A stretch of DNA of 64,000 bases, taken from Corella eumyota (Eukaryota; Chordata; Ascidiacea; Phlebobranchia; Corellidae). The stretch covers positions 18,236,501 through 18,300,500 of the forward strand of contig OY720097.1 of the NCBI GenBank assembly GCA_963082875.1, given 5' to 3'. Positions 24,301-36,872 of this stretch are shown here, in pieces; position 1 is the stretch's first letter; every line of letters begins with the position of its first letter. A model generated the notes under the pieces. The model ran no database searches. It was not told the origin of the DNA and saw only the letters and a list, made by a program, of their open reading frames with translations. Made by a program: the position numbers and the translations under genes.

Positions 24301-25441
24301 CTTTTTTTATTTAGGTAAGTACAATAAATGTTATTACCAAATTTGTAAGGACACAAAATATTTATTTTGACAAATACATATCAATAACTTACTTGTTTGT
24401 TGACAAATATATCCAGGATATGAGTCTGATGCTTCCCAATCCAACCAACCTCCAATTAGTCCACTGTATTCAATGTTACCAGGAGGGGGACCAGTAAAAC
24501 CATCCAATGATCTTATTCGAAGAAAACCTGGATTGTCATTAGGACTATCATCAAACCAGTTTTCATAATTATTATCAGTACCATCACCAGGTTGTGGTAC
24601 AGGTGTATCATCAATCCAGTTCCAGTTAAAAGATGTGTACACAACACCAGTTTTAGTCACAGTTCCACTTGCACCAATCCAGTAACCAACAGGATTGTGG
24701 TGACCAACAATATCTATTGTATCCTGAGCTGCACTCTCCCATTCCAATAATTGTTGCACAACAATTTGTTGAGTAACTAAAACTTTAATCGTCAACAAAT
24801 ATCCTCCATTATTTTGACATTTTTGTTTAGCTTGTGAATAAGTTAAAAACAAACTTGAGTCGTTGTAAAAACTGATAATGTCATCATTGTGAACAATCAC
24901 TGCATTTGCATCTAAACAAAAAAGTTTTTAAATAGTAAAAGTTCCCTGCAATATAAAAGACGCCGACAGCGTGGTGTAGTGGTAAGAACACTTGCTACAC
25001 CACTATGAGGTCGTGGGTTTAACCCCACTGCTCTCATGCTGTTGCGCCCTTGAGTAAGGCACTGTAAATGGTATGAACTCCTGCTGAGCCAGCACTTAAT
25101 CAGCAGCGTAATTATCGGGCAATTACAATCAATATAATATTCCAAACTGCCACAGGCAACTTGAGATTGGGTTGGAGTAACTGATGTTACTTTATGTTTA
25201 AGTCGAGCATTCGATTTTCCCACATCAAGGATAAAGATAAATACTAAAAAAAGGGCAACACAATTCTTTTAAATAATTACAAATTTTTTTCAAAAAATTT
25301 TGGTTTTTACAAAAATAATATATAATGACATAATTTTTTTCCAATTATTGTAAAAATACACTTACTTTGTGATATACATATTTTTAAACTTTGAATAAAA
25401 ATATATACAAAGATACCAAATTTAAAAATTGCCATAACCAT
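18357..25441 (-). CDS. RPTP2: CTLD/EGF receptor-type tyrosine phosphatase
   Basis: About 1,150 residues. Order: signal peptide MVMAIFKFGIFVYIFIQSL (25366-25441; a second in-frame ATG lies two codons in), CTLD 24393-24911, EGF exons 24136-24249, 23571-23684, 23371-23478 and 23118-23231, second-type CTLD split over 22625-22837 and 22368-22544, EGF 22058-22189, TM exon 21845-21935, juxtamembrane exons to about 21245, PTP D1 about 19870-21105 and D2 18357-19816. D1 has WPDHGVP and HCSAGVGRTG and looks fully catalytic. D2 keeps [10 protein letters not shown] but has NWDDGQ where WPD should be, so activity there is doubtful. The protein ends YLNLNK. I found no stop or frame break. RPTP4 is its ortholog-like copy in unit 2. 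Likely a plasma-membrane recognition receptor; the ligand is unknown. Confidence 0.87.
24962..25244 (+). mobile_element. tRNA-derived SINE, best preserved copy
   Basis: The head GTGGTGTAGTGGTAAGAAC resembles a tRNA A box, and GTCGTGGGTTTAACCCC the B box. The body has TTGAGTAAGGCACTG and GCCAGCACTTAATCAGCAGC, and the end is AAGGATAAAGATAAAT. It lies in the first intron of RPTP2, antisense to the gene, and is shared by RPTP4 (52397-52680), so it predates the unit duplication. Confidence 0.8.
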
Positions 25442-25468
25442 GAAACCAAATCTAATTTAAAACAACAC

Positions 25469-25476
25469 AATTTATA
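25469..25476 (-). promoter_or_regulatory. TATA-like box of RPTP2
   Basis: TATAAATT on the minus strand, 28-35 bp before the first ATG (25441). RPTP4 has it at 52911-52918. Confidence 0.4.
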
Positions 25477-25779
25477 TCTATAAAACATAAAAACTAAATA
25501 TTGATTTATTTAATTTTAGTGTAAATGCCATTAGATAAAGAAACTAAATACCTAAAATAAAATATAATATAAATATGATATATCAAAATTCACAAAAGAA
25601 ATTTTAAAAACAAAGTTTTTTGCTATCGATTGCTCAAGATTACAACTGGTTTATAAATTTTTTTCTATATATCACATTTATTTAATTGTTTAAGCATTTA
25701 ATAAATCTATTTATGTTCAGCGGGATATTGATTTTACCAACAAAAAGAAATTTATCTAGAGCAAACAATAAATAAATAA

Positions 25780-25925
25780 TTTTAGGGGGAAATATTTTCA
25801 ACATCTTTACGGTTGCTTTGTTTATTTTAGTAATTTATGACTTAGTTGTTGCGTTTTAAAAGTACAAATTATTTAACAGTTACAATAATGTAGGTAAATT
25901 TAACCAACTATAACTAAAACACTTT
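25780..25925 (-). repeat. Conserved noncoding block, copy 2 of 4
   Basis: Same block as 14985-15125, here upstream of RPTP2. It again lies next to a D2 exon relic. Confidence 0.5.
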
Positions 25926-25999
25926 TTATAAGTATTCCATCAGAATTACTAAATTTTATTAGAGAAACATTTATTAAAAAATTTATAGTTTTAAAATAA

Positions 26000-26060
26000 C
26001 GAATCTTATCAAATTTTCTAAAATTCCAGTTTTTCTAAAAACATCAACCCTGTTCTTGTT
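26000..26060 (-). pseudogene. Short relic of a PTP D2 exon
   Basis: The run TATCAAATTTTCTAAAATTC with ACATCAACCCTGTTC matches the end of the D2 signature exon (compare 15219-15335). Only about 50 bp remain. The copy at 53402-53460 is similar. Confidence 0.5.
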
Positions 26061-26943
26061 TAATTTTGTACACTTAAAAAACTTTTTTGAAATTTTGACA
26101 TAAATTTATAAACCTGTGTACAACCTAATTTGCATTGCATTGTCGGGTTTACAATCTTTTATAATTGTAAAAACTGTTTTAAACTTTAAACTAGGTTATT
26201 TATGGCATATTAATTCAAATTTGGTAAAGACTAAAAAAAGAATGAAAAGAAAAATGTAAATAAAATAATTTTATTACAAAATCTGTTATAATTTAATAAA
26301 ATGTTCACTGAATTAACAATTTTTTCTTAGTTTAGGTATTTAATTACAAAAATTTAATAAAAAATTGTTTAACAACAAATAATAAAAAGAAAGTGAAATA
26401 GGCATAAATATAATTTAAAAAGAATATGAATATTAAATTGCGCATTAAAAATTTATATTGTCATACCTTTCAAATTTACGACCTTTTCTGCCTTTCGAGT
26501 TGTTAAACTTGGTAGTAAGGAAAAAATAGTTGTTGGTTTGTTAAATACATGTCGACCGGGCGATGTTTTTGCATAGAAGCAGCGTTGTCTATATATTAAT
26601 TTGAGTTTTAAAAAAACCACGTGTTATGTAAATATTTCCGTTTTGATTTTGTCAACAAACCCTTTTTTATTATTTGTAGCTGTTTTAAAATAAGTTTTTT
26701 TCGATAAAATTTTATCCTTAAAATAAGGCAAACCCCTATTTCTTATACTGTAAAGTAAAAGCAATGTCCACAGTAGTTAGCAGTAATTCTAAAAAAATAA
26801 ACTTGTTCTGCAAACAGGAAAATAAAAAAAACTACAATAAATAGGCGAGGTAAAGAATTCAGCCAAAATAGGGCAACAGAAAACCCCTTTGAACCCAAAA
26901 AGTTTGATTTTAAAAATAATTTGAGGTCATTAAATTCCCGAAT
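26061..26943. other. Intergenic DNA with one PTP relic, no intact gene
   Basis: Apart from the relic at 26465-26570 I see no coding sequence. It matches 53465-54400 at near identity, except that the latter holds about 75 bp more around 54220-54295. Confidence 0.55.
26465..26570 (-). pseudogene. Relic of a PTP D1 WPD-loop exon
   Basis: Second copy of the relic seen at 240-375. On the minus strand the run CATCGCCCGGTCGACATGT and the following Thr/Phe-rich part align with the [14 protein letters not shown] coding sequence, with frame lost. Confidence 0.45.
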
Positions 26944-28698
26944 TTAGGAGTTTTTAGAAAATTCTTCTCTGTTGCAATCTCCAAGTTCTTCCTAATAAAC
27001 ATATTAGAACGTTAAATAATTTTCCTGAACTCTTTCTTAATACAATACATGTTTTTATACAATACATTGTCAGGTAATTAAGTCCCACAAAATCATTTTC
27101 CTTACCAATATAAGAGAAGACTTTGGGTTCCTAGTTGGGCGAGGGGTGCTGATTCGACGAATTTTGCTAATTTGTCGTGGAGATTTCAGAGATTTTGGAG
27201 AATCACTGCCAGCAACCTATTAAAAGAATTAAAACTTTATTTTATTCATATTTTTTAAAGAATTAAAACTTTATTTAATTCATATTTTTTAAACAAACAT
27301 TATGAATTAAACCAAAACGAAATCAAAACACTTACCAACAGTGTACATTGAGTGCCTTGATCAAGTTTAGATAAAATCTAAATAGAATGTGTATAATTTA
27401 AAATAAGCTTAGCGTAAAGAGAAGTTGCTTATAAATGCAATATAACATTCATTACATTTTAATGTTAAAGGTCCATTTATAAATATACACCAAAAAATGA
27501 GAAACACAAGTTACGAAATACACTTGCATCCAAACATTGAGTTCCTTGTTCAACGGAATTATCTACACTCATAGTTTGAATGGAAACTTCAGAGACACAC
27601 GGAGAAGGTTTGGCCATAAATGAGGCAACAAAATCATCTACACCATATGGGTCCTAATAGAATAAAGTGTATGTTGTTTGTTGAACTATTGACGTGCTAA
27701 TTTAGCCCTTAAATTTCTAAAGCCGTCCTTAAATTAGTTAAAAAACTGACTTTAACAAGTTACTAATCAGTAACTTACCGGTATGGAACCCTTGACAAAT
27801 GTCCCAATTTCATTGAATGTTTTATCTGGGTTCCACGGCTTACCAGTGGTTCGGTAGTAATAACCAGAAATACTTTCACCCTAAATATAAAGTTAACAGT
27901 ACTATCTTTGTAAAGTTGCTTTTGTACGTGGTTAAGCATTAAAAATTGTTATTAATTTTAGGTAAACCAAAAAAATTAACTAAAAAGAAAAGAAGCAAAA
28001 AAAATGAACTAAAAAGAAAAAAAGCAAATTAAAACTTACAGGTCCCAAGTAAATAGTAGGTAGTCCAAATATAAGCACTCGAAAAAAGTTGAATATTCTA
28101 AATCGATTAATTATAATTTAAAATAAATGTAAAATGTAATTTCTTTTAGGTATTTTCCTAAAATATTGCAAAAATTTAAGGAATTTTTGCCATGGCAATA
28201 ATCCCTTATGACGTAATAGTATAGAAATTAAAAGAAAAAAACGCCAAATTTTTGGAATCGTAAATTAGTTATAAAATTAAAATAATTTAGTCTAAATATA
28301 TAGATTTTATTAGCAATTTAGATAATGAAGGTAAACAACAACTTAACTACCTCAATTTAAAACATCCTTATGTCTAAAGAGACATTAAATAATTATTCTT
28401 TCAAGTTAATTAAATCTAAAAATTTTACTTACTTTCGTAGTGGGATAAACAGCAAGCAGAGAATCATTTAAACCTCCAGTATAAGTATCCCAGCATTGAA
28501 GTAAACTTCAGGATCAAAATCAGGTTCTGGCTTGACTGGCTCATGCCAAAATGTCGAAGAGAAATAAGAATACGAAGTATCCTTAAAGCAATCAAGAGTT
28601 GTACACTCAAAAAAAGTCGGTGGTTTTTCAATCTTCGCTGAAAATCCGAAATAATCTTTCAGGATGCTGAACTGACTGGTAAGCATGTTGAAATCCAT
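26944..28698 (-). pseudogene. Unrecognised membrane protein, copy B, with in-frame stop
   Basis: Same exon chain as copy A: 28438-28698, about 28040-28100, 27780-27882, 27531-27654, about 27336-27378, 27106-27219 and 26944-26992. The first exon reads ILILEV followed by TAA where copies A and C have CAA (ILILEVQ). The stop falls before the hydrophobic segment, so this copy cannot make the full protein. All other exons remain open (YYYRTTGKPWNPDKTF, SPRQISKIRRISTPRP, EELGDCNREEFSKNS), so the loss looks recent. The upstream open frame MCCDNFAYILQTSALFLLSN (28628-28927) is in another frame and probably not part of the protein. Confidence 0.6.
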
Positions 28699-28967
28699 GT
28701 CGGAGGAGAGATGGAATCGAAATAATTATCTTGAACGTGGCTGCAATAGCTTCGAACACAAAGATATAAACGATGTTGCTTATACCAATGCAAATAAGAT
28801 AATGAAGTTTAAAAAATCGGGTAATATTTTGTTTAACTTTTTGCTTTATGATGTAACACATCAACGTATTAGACAACAGAAAAAGTGCTGAGGTCTGCAA
28901 AATATATGCAAAATTATCACAACACATCCTGAATTAAGTTTTTGATTTCGTAAAAATTACGTACTAA

Positions 28968-28975
28968 TGACGTAA
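28968..28975. promoter_or_regulatory. CRE-like site upstream of membrane gene B
   Basis: TGACGTAA, in the same place as the distal site of copy A at 2527-2534. Confidence 0.4.
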
Positions 28976-29333
28976 GCATCTTCAATGCTGTTTTAAAAGT
29001 CGCTACAATGGCTAAGTTGATATTTTCCTTTATACAAGCAACTGAATTTCACAAGCAGCAAAACTCATTATTTTGGTTGAAAAATTTAAAAACATTCAAA
29101 TATTTTACATACTTCATATTTAGCCAAAAACAAATCAAAAAATAGTACATTAAAGTTCGATCAGTTATTTAGGACAAAGCTTGGTTAAATTATAAATGGT
29201 GAAAATATAAAAAGAAATAAACACACTTTATAATTTCTTTACAAAATCAAGTAACAATACCTCATAATAAAGTTATTTATAAAAGATTAATTTATTATTT
29301 GATCAAAATAGTTAACATTTCGTATTCGTTTAA

Positions 29334-32300
29334 TCACTTATTTTTCCCGAAACTTTCATAACCAGAGTAGGAGTCAATGTACTGGGCTGCTATTTGATAC
29401 AAGGAATCATATTGAGCCTAAAAGAATTTATTTATACTTTAAGCTCAATTTTTAATTTGGTGTAGAAGTCATAACACTTGCTACGTTACATGAGGTCTTG
29501 GGTTTGAGCCAACACTTAATTAGCAGTTTAAATATCAGAAATTACAAAAAATAATATCCTTAAGGCAACTCGAGACTCGGTTGGGGTAACGCTTGTTTAT
29601 CTATGATTACGTCTAAAAGTCACCTTTCCAAATCGAGTATAATGATATATATAAAAGTTTGGCAAACAAACTTTACCATATTTGTCACCATTCCAGGTCT
29701 CATGTCCCTCATGTCCTTGACTGTCCTCAGAACATCAACCTTGTTTTCATTTATTATTCGCTCAATCAAGTTCAAAGCTCCAATAAACACCCCAGTTCGA
29801 CCTGCTCCATCACTAATAAAAAAATGTTAAATGTTGATTTAAATAAAATTTTGGTGACCATGCCATAAAATAATTAAAATCTTCATGTAAACATTAATAC
29901 TTTTGGCATGTTTTAAATCATTAAATTGATTTTGTCATTTTTTCCCGTCGTATTGTTGTAATATTAATTGTATATCGTATTTATTATTTACTTTTATGAA
30001 TGCGCATAAACCAAAATAAAAAAAAAAATAAAAAAAAAATATTTAACAAAAAAAACAACAAATTACCTGCAGTGTACTGCCAAATTTTTTTCCTCATTTT
30101 GTTCACAACTTTCTTGAACTTTTTTAATCAAGTCAATTATGACATCACAATTTGGAGCTTGACCAACTTCCCAGTTTGGTACCTGATATTGAATAATCGT
30201 TTTCTAAAAAAAATAAAGTGTAATAAAGTATAATGTTAAAATTATGTCTGGAGTTAAACTTTTTTACCTGTTTGTTGTTAAATGTCAGCATAAGAATTCT
30301 TTTTATCAAACCAATTCCAACTTTTTGAACTGAAACAAGCTGTACTTTGTAACAACTAAAACTTAAACTATCCTTCTTATTATTAGGCCAGTATTGAATA
30401 TTTTGTCCCTGAAACATTATCACTTTCATTGGTATAAACTTGGTAAATGCATAAATTGAATTTTGATAAATAAACATATTTGATAAAAATACATTACATA
30501 TTTATGTTTACCTTTAAAGCCTCATGCAACTTTGACAACATAATTATAACGGTAACTTTATTATGCCAAATACTGTGCCAAAATTCAACAACAGTGTCAA
30601 CAGTTGGAGTCTGAGCAGCTAAGATTGATTTGGAAGTGTCATAACTCTAAAAATAATGTGTATTTATAATAAATTAAGTTTAAATATTGGAAAATGTTGT
30701 GGTCAAAACACTGAACTTCACTACATGAGGTTTTGTGTTCAATCCCTACTGCTCTTATGCTGCAACATCCTTAAGTAAGGTGCTTTAAACGATATAAACT
30801 TCTGCTGGGTCACCACTTAATCAGCAACTCAATTATAATTCTATAATATCCTAAACTGAAAAAGACAACTTGAGACCGGGTCAGGGTAACTGATGTTACT
30901 CTACGTTTGGGTTATAAAGTTGACCTTCTTATATCAAAGATAAATAAACATAAAAAAAATAAAATTAACTAAACAAAAAAATTGCAAATATTACCTCAAT
31001 AAACGATGCATTATAGTAAACAGGTTTTAAACTGCTAGGTAAAGGTGGTAACAGAAAAATAGCATGGTCATCTGTAAATACATAAAATTTAATTCTCTGT
31101 TGATATTTAACTCATTTTCAATTCAAAATATAAAAAAAAATATTTATTACATGGTAGAATAGTGTTGTTAATATTGCTTTTAACATTTTCTATCTTGTTT
31201 GCAATTACATGTGTAGCTTGATGAGGCCCAATTAGATCAAGTTTGGTAAATTCTTCTTCAATTCTGTAAAAATTAAATATAATGTTTATTCTTGGTGTGA
31301 AAGGATATTTTCTTTGCTTAAACAAAGGACAACATTTGTAATCTTGACCCCAAAATTTGAAGCATTCTTTACACCCTGACCCATAAAAGATAGATATTTT
31401 ATTGATTCTTAAAGTCTTACTTAAAGATTCTATAACACTAAAGCAGTTAAGATCTAACCCTATACACCTTGCCAATCCCATTTAATAACTTATATAAAAA
31501 TAACTTTTTATCCAACATACCTTTGATGTGTTACTTGATTTTGAAATTTAGCAACTTCAAAATTAGTGCTGCCATATAAATATTGCTCAGCAATCATTTT
31601 GTGAAGAAAGAGGTATTGTTCCTGTTAAAATATAAAAGATCATTAATTTCTTCTTTGATTAGTTTTTATAAATATAGTAAGAAAAAGTCCTAGATAAATT
31701 CCAAAAGTTAATTATTACCTTGGTTTGCACCATGTCAGTTTTTTGTCTTCTCAGATTAAGAACAGTTTCAAAAACATTAACACTTTGTTTTTCTTTCATT
31801 TTTTGCATCAAACAATCAAACCCGATAAATGTTCCAGTTCTACCAACACCATTACTGTAAAAAATGTATTTAATTAAAAGTTTTTGGCATTATGTTATGC
31901 TTTAAACAAATGAATATGGCAATGTTTTTTTTTAGGCTTTTAAAAACTGGCATGAACATAAAATAATTAACACACCAATATTTTAAAACCAATCAGTTAA
32001 CTACCTGCAATGTACAACAATGGGAGTTTTAATTGTTTGAAGATTGTTAAGTTGTTGAACCTGGTTGTAAAAGTGAAAGAAACTGCTGGTTGTTAAAGGC
32101 ACACCATGGTCAGGCCAGCCCTTAAATTGTAATTGAGTTACAGGATCTAAAGCCTGTAATAATTTTATTGAATTTATTTCCTTAAAATTAATCTTTCATA
32201 TACATTAAATTTTATTTGCATTGAAAAACTAAGATTTGATGCTTACTGATTCATAGAGGGCATCAGTTGGACAAATTAGAAATTTCCTTAGAATAAAATA

Positions 32301-35300
32301 TCCATATGTAGATTCTTGTTCAGCTTTAACTGTAACAGTTCCATATTGAACGGTTTCACCTAGCTCTGGCCAGTACTTTTTATATTGCATCTAAACAAGT
32401 TGTATGTTTAAGATTATGGCTTTAAAAACGTTGCAAAATAAAAATTACTTTTCCTTCTTCTGAGAGGTTGGTAAGCATTACAATCAAGCTACAATTTGTT
32501 TCCAAAATCATCTGCCAGAAATCATTTACAGTTCTTTGTAATGGAGATTGAGTTGCAATATATTTCTTTGATACATTAAAACTCTAAAAATAAGAGAATG
32601 TGTTTGTACATTGTGTTATATAAAAAATAAAACTAAAAAATGTAACAAACTTACATCAACGTAACTTGCGTTGATATATTGATCACTTTCCAATATTACT
32701 CTTGAAGAATCAATTATGAAACATAAACATTTTTTTATTGTATAAGCGATTGTATTTAAAAAAATTATTTTTTGTATTTAGTTGTAATTTACTTTATAAA
32801 AAAATAATAAGAAATTAAAAAAAATAAACTTACATGGCAAAATATGTTTTTCTTGATTTTTAAAAGAATTTTCGGGTTTTTGAGCTACCGAAGTTGATGT
32901 TTTTATTTTTAACGATTCTTGATTTAATTTCTATAATTTAATTTATGGTATATATAGTAAATTTTGTTGTATAATCATTTTGTTAATTATTTATCAATGA
33001 TAAAGATAAAATTACTTACAGTTGTAAATTGGTCGTCAATTTCAGAATTATTTTCATCAGAAAGAATTAAATATTTTGACAGCAATTGAGATAAAACTAT
33101 TTTGTATTTTTTAAAAACATGTGGTTCATTTTCAAGAGCTACATTTTCGTAAACTTTGTTTCTTTGCTTGCCTAAGGTAATAAAAACAACCCATTTAATT
33201 TTAGTACATCTAGAATAAACAAATTTGGCAGGAATTAAACCTCAAAATAAAATTTAAAAAAATATTTACCTTTTTTATTAACTACATTCTCTGCTTTGTG
33301 ACCAAGTTTTCTACAAACAAAAGATGTTAAATCAAAATATGTAAGAAAAACTATATACCAATTAACATAAAGTGTGTTTAAAATATTAATAGTTTAAATA
33401 TTAAGGTAACTAATTTAAATTTACAAATCAAATTAACCTTTTTCTCCATAAATAAACACCAGCTAACACAGCAATAACAAGTAGGGGAACTACAACTCCA
33501 ATTACTATGTAAATAGTATTATCAGAACCTTGGAAAAAAATAAAAATGTAATAAAAATTTATAGAAATATATATTGTTGTTTAGCAACAAATTAAACTAA
33601 ACAAGTTTTTCAGGAAATTCTATTAAACCAAATTGTTTTAATTGTTATTCTGACCTGAGTTGGAAATTTGATTTTGACAAAATTCTCCATCAAATCCTTT
33701 CACACATTCACAAAAATAATGAGCTCCACTTTCATGACATTTTCCACCATTTTCACATTTTATCATTGCACATAAAGATGTTGTTGCTATAGAACAATAA
33801 AACAAATATAATTATTTATATTATTAACTAAGTTAACATTTTTACAAAATAAAAAATATATTTGTGAATTAATTCTCTAAAGACAATTTTTTAAGAGGAG
33901 GCTATAGCTTATAAAATGTACAGGTTAAATTAAAGACCATACATTAATATAGATCATTTATATTTCAAATAATATTTAACTATCTATATATTAAAAGTAT
34001 TACAACTTTAGCACCTGTTTTTTCACATACAAAGTCATATGTATTGGAACATGGTAATCCAACCCATTTAAAAGTTTCTTGTTGTAATGCTAAACAATCT
34101 CCATTATCTGAAAATGTTTCAATATTTTCCCAATTTTGAAATCCTTGATTTTCTTTTACTGGTATCAAACTATTATCAAGCCATCTCCATTCTAAATAAT
34201 AAAATGTTATAAAATTGTCAGTAAAAAATAAATAGAATTTCCAAAAGTATAATTCCTTTGTTTATTAAGAAAGTTATAATAACAAAATTATTATACAGGA
34301 TTGTTATAATTTAAAATTAGGATTTAAATTTGTGAAATTTTACCTTGATTTAGTTTTCTTCCACCAATCCATATAATTTGATTATCAATATGCTCTTTTA
34401 AATAATTCTTTAAAGCAAGTTGTGTTTGGTTGTCTTTACTAATAGCCAATGCACCTCCATAACTAGCACTTTGTATTATTGAATCATTAAATGAAGTAGG
34501 TTTACCAATACTTACAAAATAAAAATATTCTTCCGATGGGACAAAATTTTCTGTTTTAAAAATATGTTGGTTTAACATTTACCATTTTGAAATAAATTAA
34601 CTTACAATACAGTTGTATAATTAAAATTTTCTACCATCATCACAATTTTAACCAGTATAGGTGGAAGTACAATTGCATTGATAATATGGATCCTCTGATT
34701 CTCTAATACAAATTCCGTTATTTAAACAAGAAACAGGTTCACAAGCATCTGGTAATAAAAAACAAATTTTACAATAAATAAATTAAAAGTAATGTCCGAA
34801 CTACCTAAATTACAATTTTGATCATAATAACTACGTTAGCAATCAATTTTACAAGTTTAAGTGTTTTTACATGGTTAAATATTGTTTAAAATATTTTAAA
34901 TAAATATACTAATAAAAAAGAATTAAATTAGTAAACATTTTATAAAACAAACCAATTTCACATAAGAATCCACTATATCCATCTAAACAATCACAAGTAA
35001 AATTCAACCCATTATTATCTCGAACACAAGTTCCTCCGTTTTTACATAAGTTAGTAGCACATAGATCTACATTTAATACAATACAAAAACATCAAAAACT
35101 TACACATTAACTTTAAACTTTTCCCTTTTAAAAAATAACAAGATTTTTGATTTCTTTTAACCAAAAAAGCATAATTATTTGTTAATTTTATTTGTTTTAT
35201 TAGTTAAAAAAGTTATGTAAAAATTCAACATTAACCATACCAATTTCACATAAATTTCCAGTAAATCCATTTAAACAACTACAAGTAAAGTTTAAACCAT

Positions 35301-36834
35301 CATTATCGGGAATACATGTTCCTTCATTTTCGCATTGGTTGGGTAAACATGAATCTAGATTTTAAATATGCACAAAACTTTACCCATTAAAAGTCTTCTT
35401 TAAATTAAAAAAAATAGCATAACAATACCAATTTCACATTTATGTCCACTAATGTCATTTAAACAATCACAAATAAAGTTTAACCCATCGTCATTACGAA
35501 TACATGTTCCCCCATTTTCACATAGGTTAGGCAAGCATGGATCTAGAATAGTGTATGTACAACAAGGTTATAGTCTCTTAGTCTTATTAATGTTTATAAT
35601 TTAATAAACAGGTTAAGCACTAAAATTTTATTTAAACAAACCTATTTCACAAGTATCTCCAGCATAACCAGGTAGGCATTCACATTGAAAGTTCAGGTTT
35701 GATAAATTTACGTCACAAATTGCCCCATTTTCACATGGATCACTATTACATGGATCTAATGTATTTGAAATTTATAACAGTAAAAGTATTTAAAAAATAA
35801 AATTACAGTACAAATTTTTAAAAAGATAAAACAATAAAAAAGATTTTATTTACAAAAAATCTTGTTTAACAATGTATTTTGTCTTTATAAAAGAAAAATT
35901 GTACTGATAAAATTTTCTGCCAAAACCATAATTTAAAATTCTATTTAAGTAACATATAAACAACATAAACACAAATAATGTTTTTTTCTTTTGACTTGAA
36001 CTATTTCCTGCTATATTTTGAAAACAAAAAAGCTATATTGCCAATAAGGTATAAAATTAAAAAATAATTTTATAATATACGGTAAAAGTTTAATAAAATA
36101 TTAAAAAATTAAAAACTTTAATATTATAAATTACTTGTTTGTTCACAAATATATCCGGAATAACTTTCATCTGGCCAATCCACCCAACCACCAATTAAGT
36201 TTGAGGTACTACCCATTGTATCCAGAGATCTTAGTCGAAGATAACCTGGGTTGTTATCAGGATTTGTACCAAACCAGTTTTCATAATTATCATTAGTACT
36301 TGTACCAGGTTGTGGTACTGGTGTACCATCAATCCAGTTCCAGTTATAAGGTGAAATGGTTCCACTTGCACCAATCCAGTAACCAACTGCATTTATGTCA
36401 CCAACATCATCTATTGTGTCCTGAGCTGCACTTTCCCACTTCCATAATTGGTGCACAACAATTTGTTGAGTAGCTGAATCTTTAATCATCAACAAATTTC
36501 CTCCATTATTTTGACATTTTTGTTTAGCATAATCATAGGTTAAAGACGAAGTTGATTCGTTGTAAAAACTGATGATGTCATTGTTATGAACAATCACTGC
36601 ATTTGCATCTAAACAAAATTAAAATTTCTTTAATATATTATAAATAATAATAATAGTTGTTTTTGAGTTATTAATAAAATTATATTTATAGTAGTTTAAT
36701 AGTAAAACAATACTAAGCATTAAAAAAAATGTAGTCTAATATTAACAAGAGAAATAAAACTTACCTTGCGAAATACATGTAGTAAAACCTTGAAGTAAAA
36801 TAAATACTATAATACCTAGTCTGTAAATTTCCAT
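29334..36834 (-). CDS. RPTP3: CTLD/EGF receptor phosphatase with a stop in one EGF exon
   Basis: Counterpart of RPTP1 with one CTLD of the first type. Order: signal [17 protein letters not shown] (36765-36834), CTLD 36135-36608, EGF exons about 35643-35754, 35433-35544, 35242-35354, 34955-35066 and 34636-34748, second-type CTLD about 34344-34556 plus 34015-34191, EGF about 33655-33787, TM about 33437-33530, juxtamembrane exons, D1 about 31520-32712 and D2 29334-31265. D1 has GWPDHGVP and [11 protein letters not shown]2 has [10 protein letters not shown] (Arg kept, unlike RPTP1) but no WPD. The EGF exon 34636-34748 contains TAA in place of the Gln codon of RPTP1 (YTG-stop-NC). The exon is phase 1-1, so skipping it would keep the frame. 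If it is always included, the protein would be a secreted ectodomain fragment. Everything downstream is intact, which suggests either recent loss or exon skipping. Confidence 0.75.
29458..29652 (+). mobile_element. tRNA-derived SINE, degenerate and internally deleted
   Basis: Counterpart of 3032-3303 in the last intron of RPTP3. About 75 bp around the middle are missing here. Confidence 0.6.
29843..30040 (+). mobile_element. Private insertion with A-rich end in an RPTP3 intron
   Basis: RPTP1 reads GATTTAAATAAAATATTTAAC without interruption at about 3488-3508; RPTP3 has about 190 bp between the two halves. The insert ends in an A-rich run (AATAAAAAAAAAAATAAAAA) and the flank AAATAAAA could be a target duplication. 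This looks like a retroposed sequence. I could not assign a family. Confidence 0.5.
30692..30952 (+). mobile_element. tRNA-derived SINE, degenerate
   Basis: Nearly identical to 4152-4412 and in the same D2 intron, so inherited through the duplication or homogenised since. Confidence 0.65.
31270..31481 (-). other. Cys-rich open frame in the D1-D2 intron of RPTP3
   Basis: Copy of 4735-4934: [19 protein letters not shown] and the Cys cluster are unchanged, and the frame still runs into D2. The only length change is plus six bases. Confidence 0.3.
34805..34880 (-). pseudogene. Dead EGF exon inside an RPTP3 intron
   Basis: Counterpart of the relic at 8345-8425, with the same eroded end ([10 protein letters not shown] reading). 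Confidence 0.5.
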
Positions 36835-36864
36835 ATTTGTATCCAACACACAAAATATGATTTA

Positions 36865-36872
36865 ATTTTATA
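36865..36872 (-). promoter_or_regulatory. TATA-like box of RPTP3
   Basis: TATAAAAT on the minus strand, 31-38 bp before the ATG at 36834, as in RPTP1. Confidence 0.45.

Noticed and set aside
24962-25035. tRNA gene
   Set aside because: A-box and B-box-like motifs are present, but the sequence does not close into a cloverleaf and it continues as a SINE body and tail.
24912-25223. 103-codon minus-strand frame
   Set aside because: It lies entirely in the SINE antisense strand and is repeated at 52438-52659; no sign of a protein family.
28628-28927. Hydrophobic frame MCCDNFAYILQTSALFLLSN as N-terminus of membrane gene B
   Set aside because: It cannot be joined in frame to the conserved MDFNMLTS exon, and copies A and C do not keep it open.
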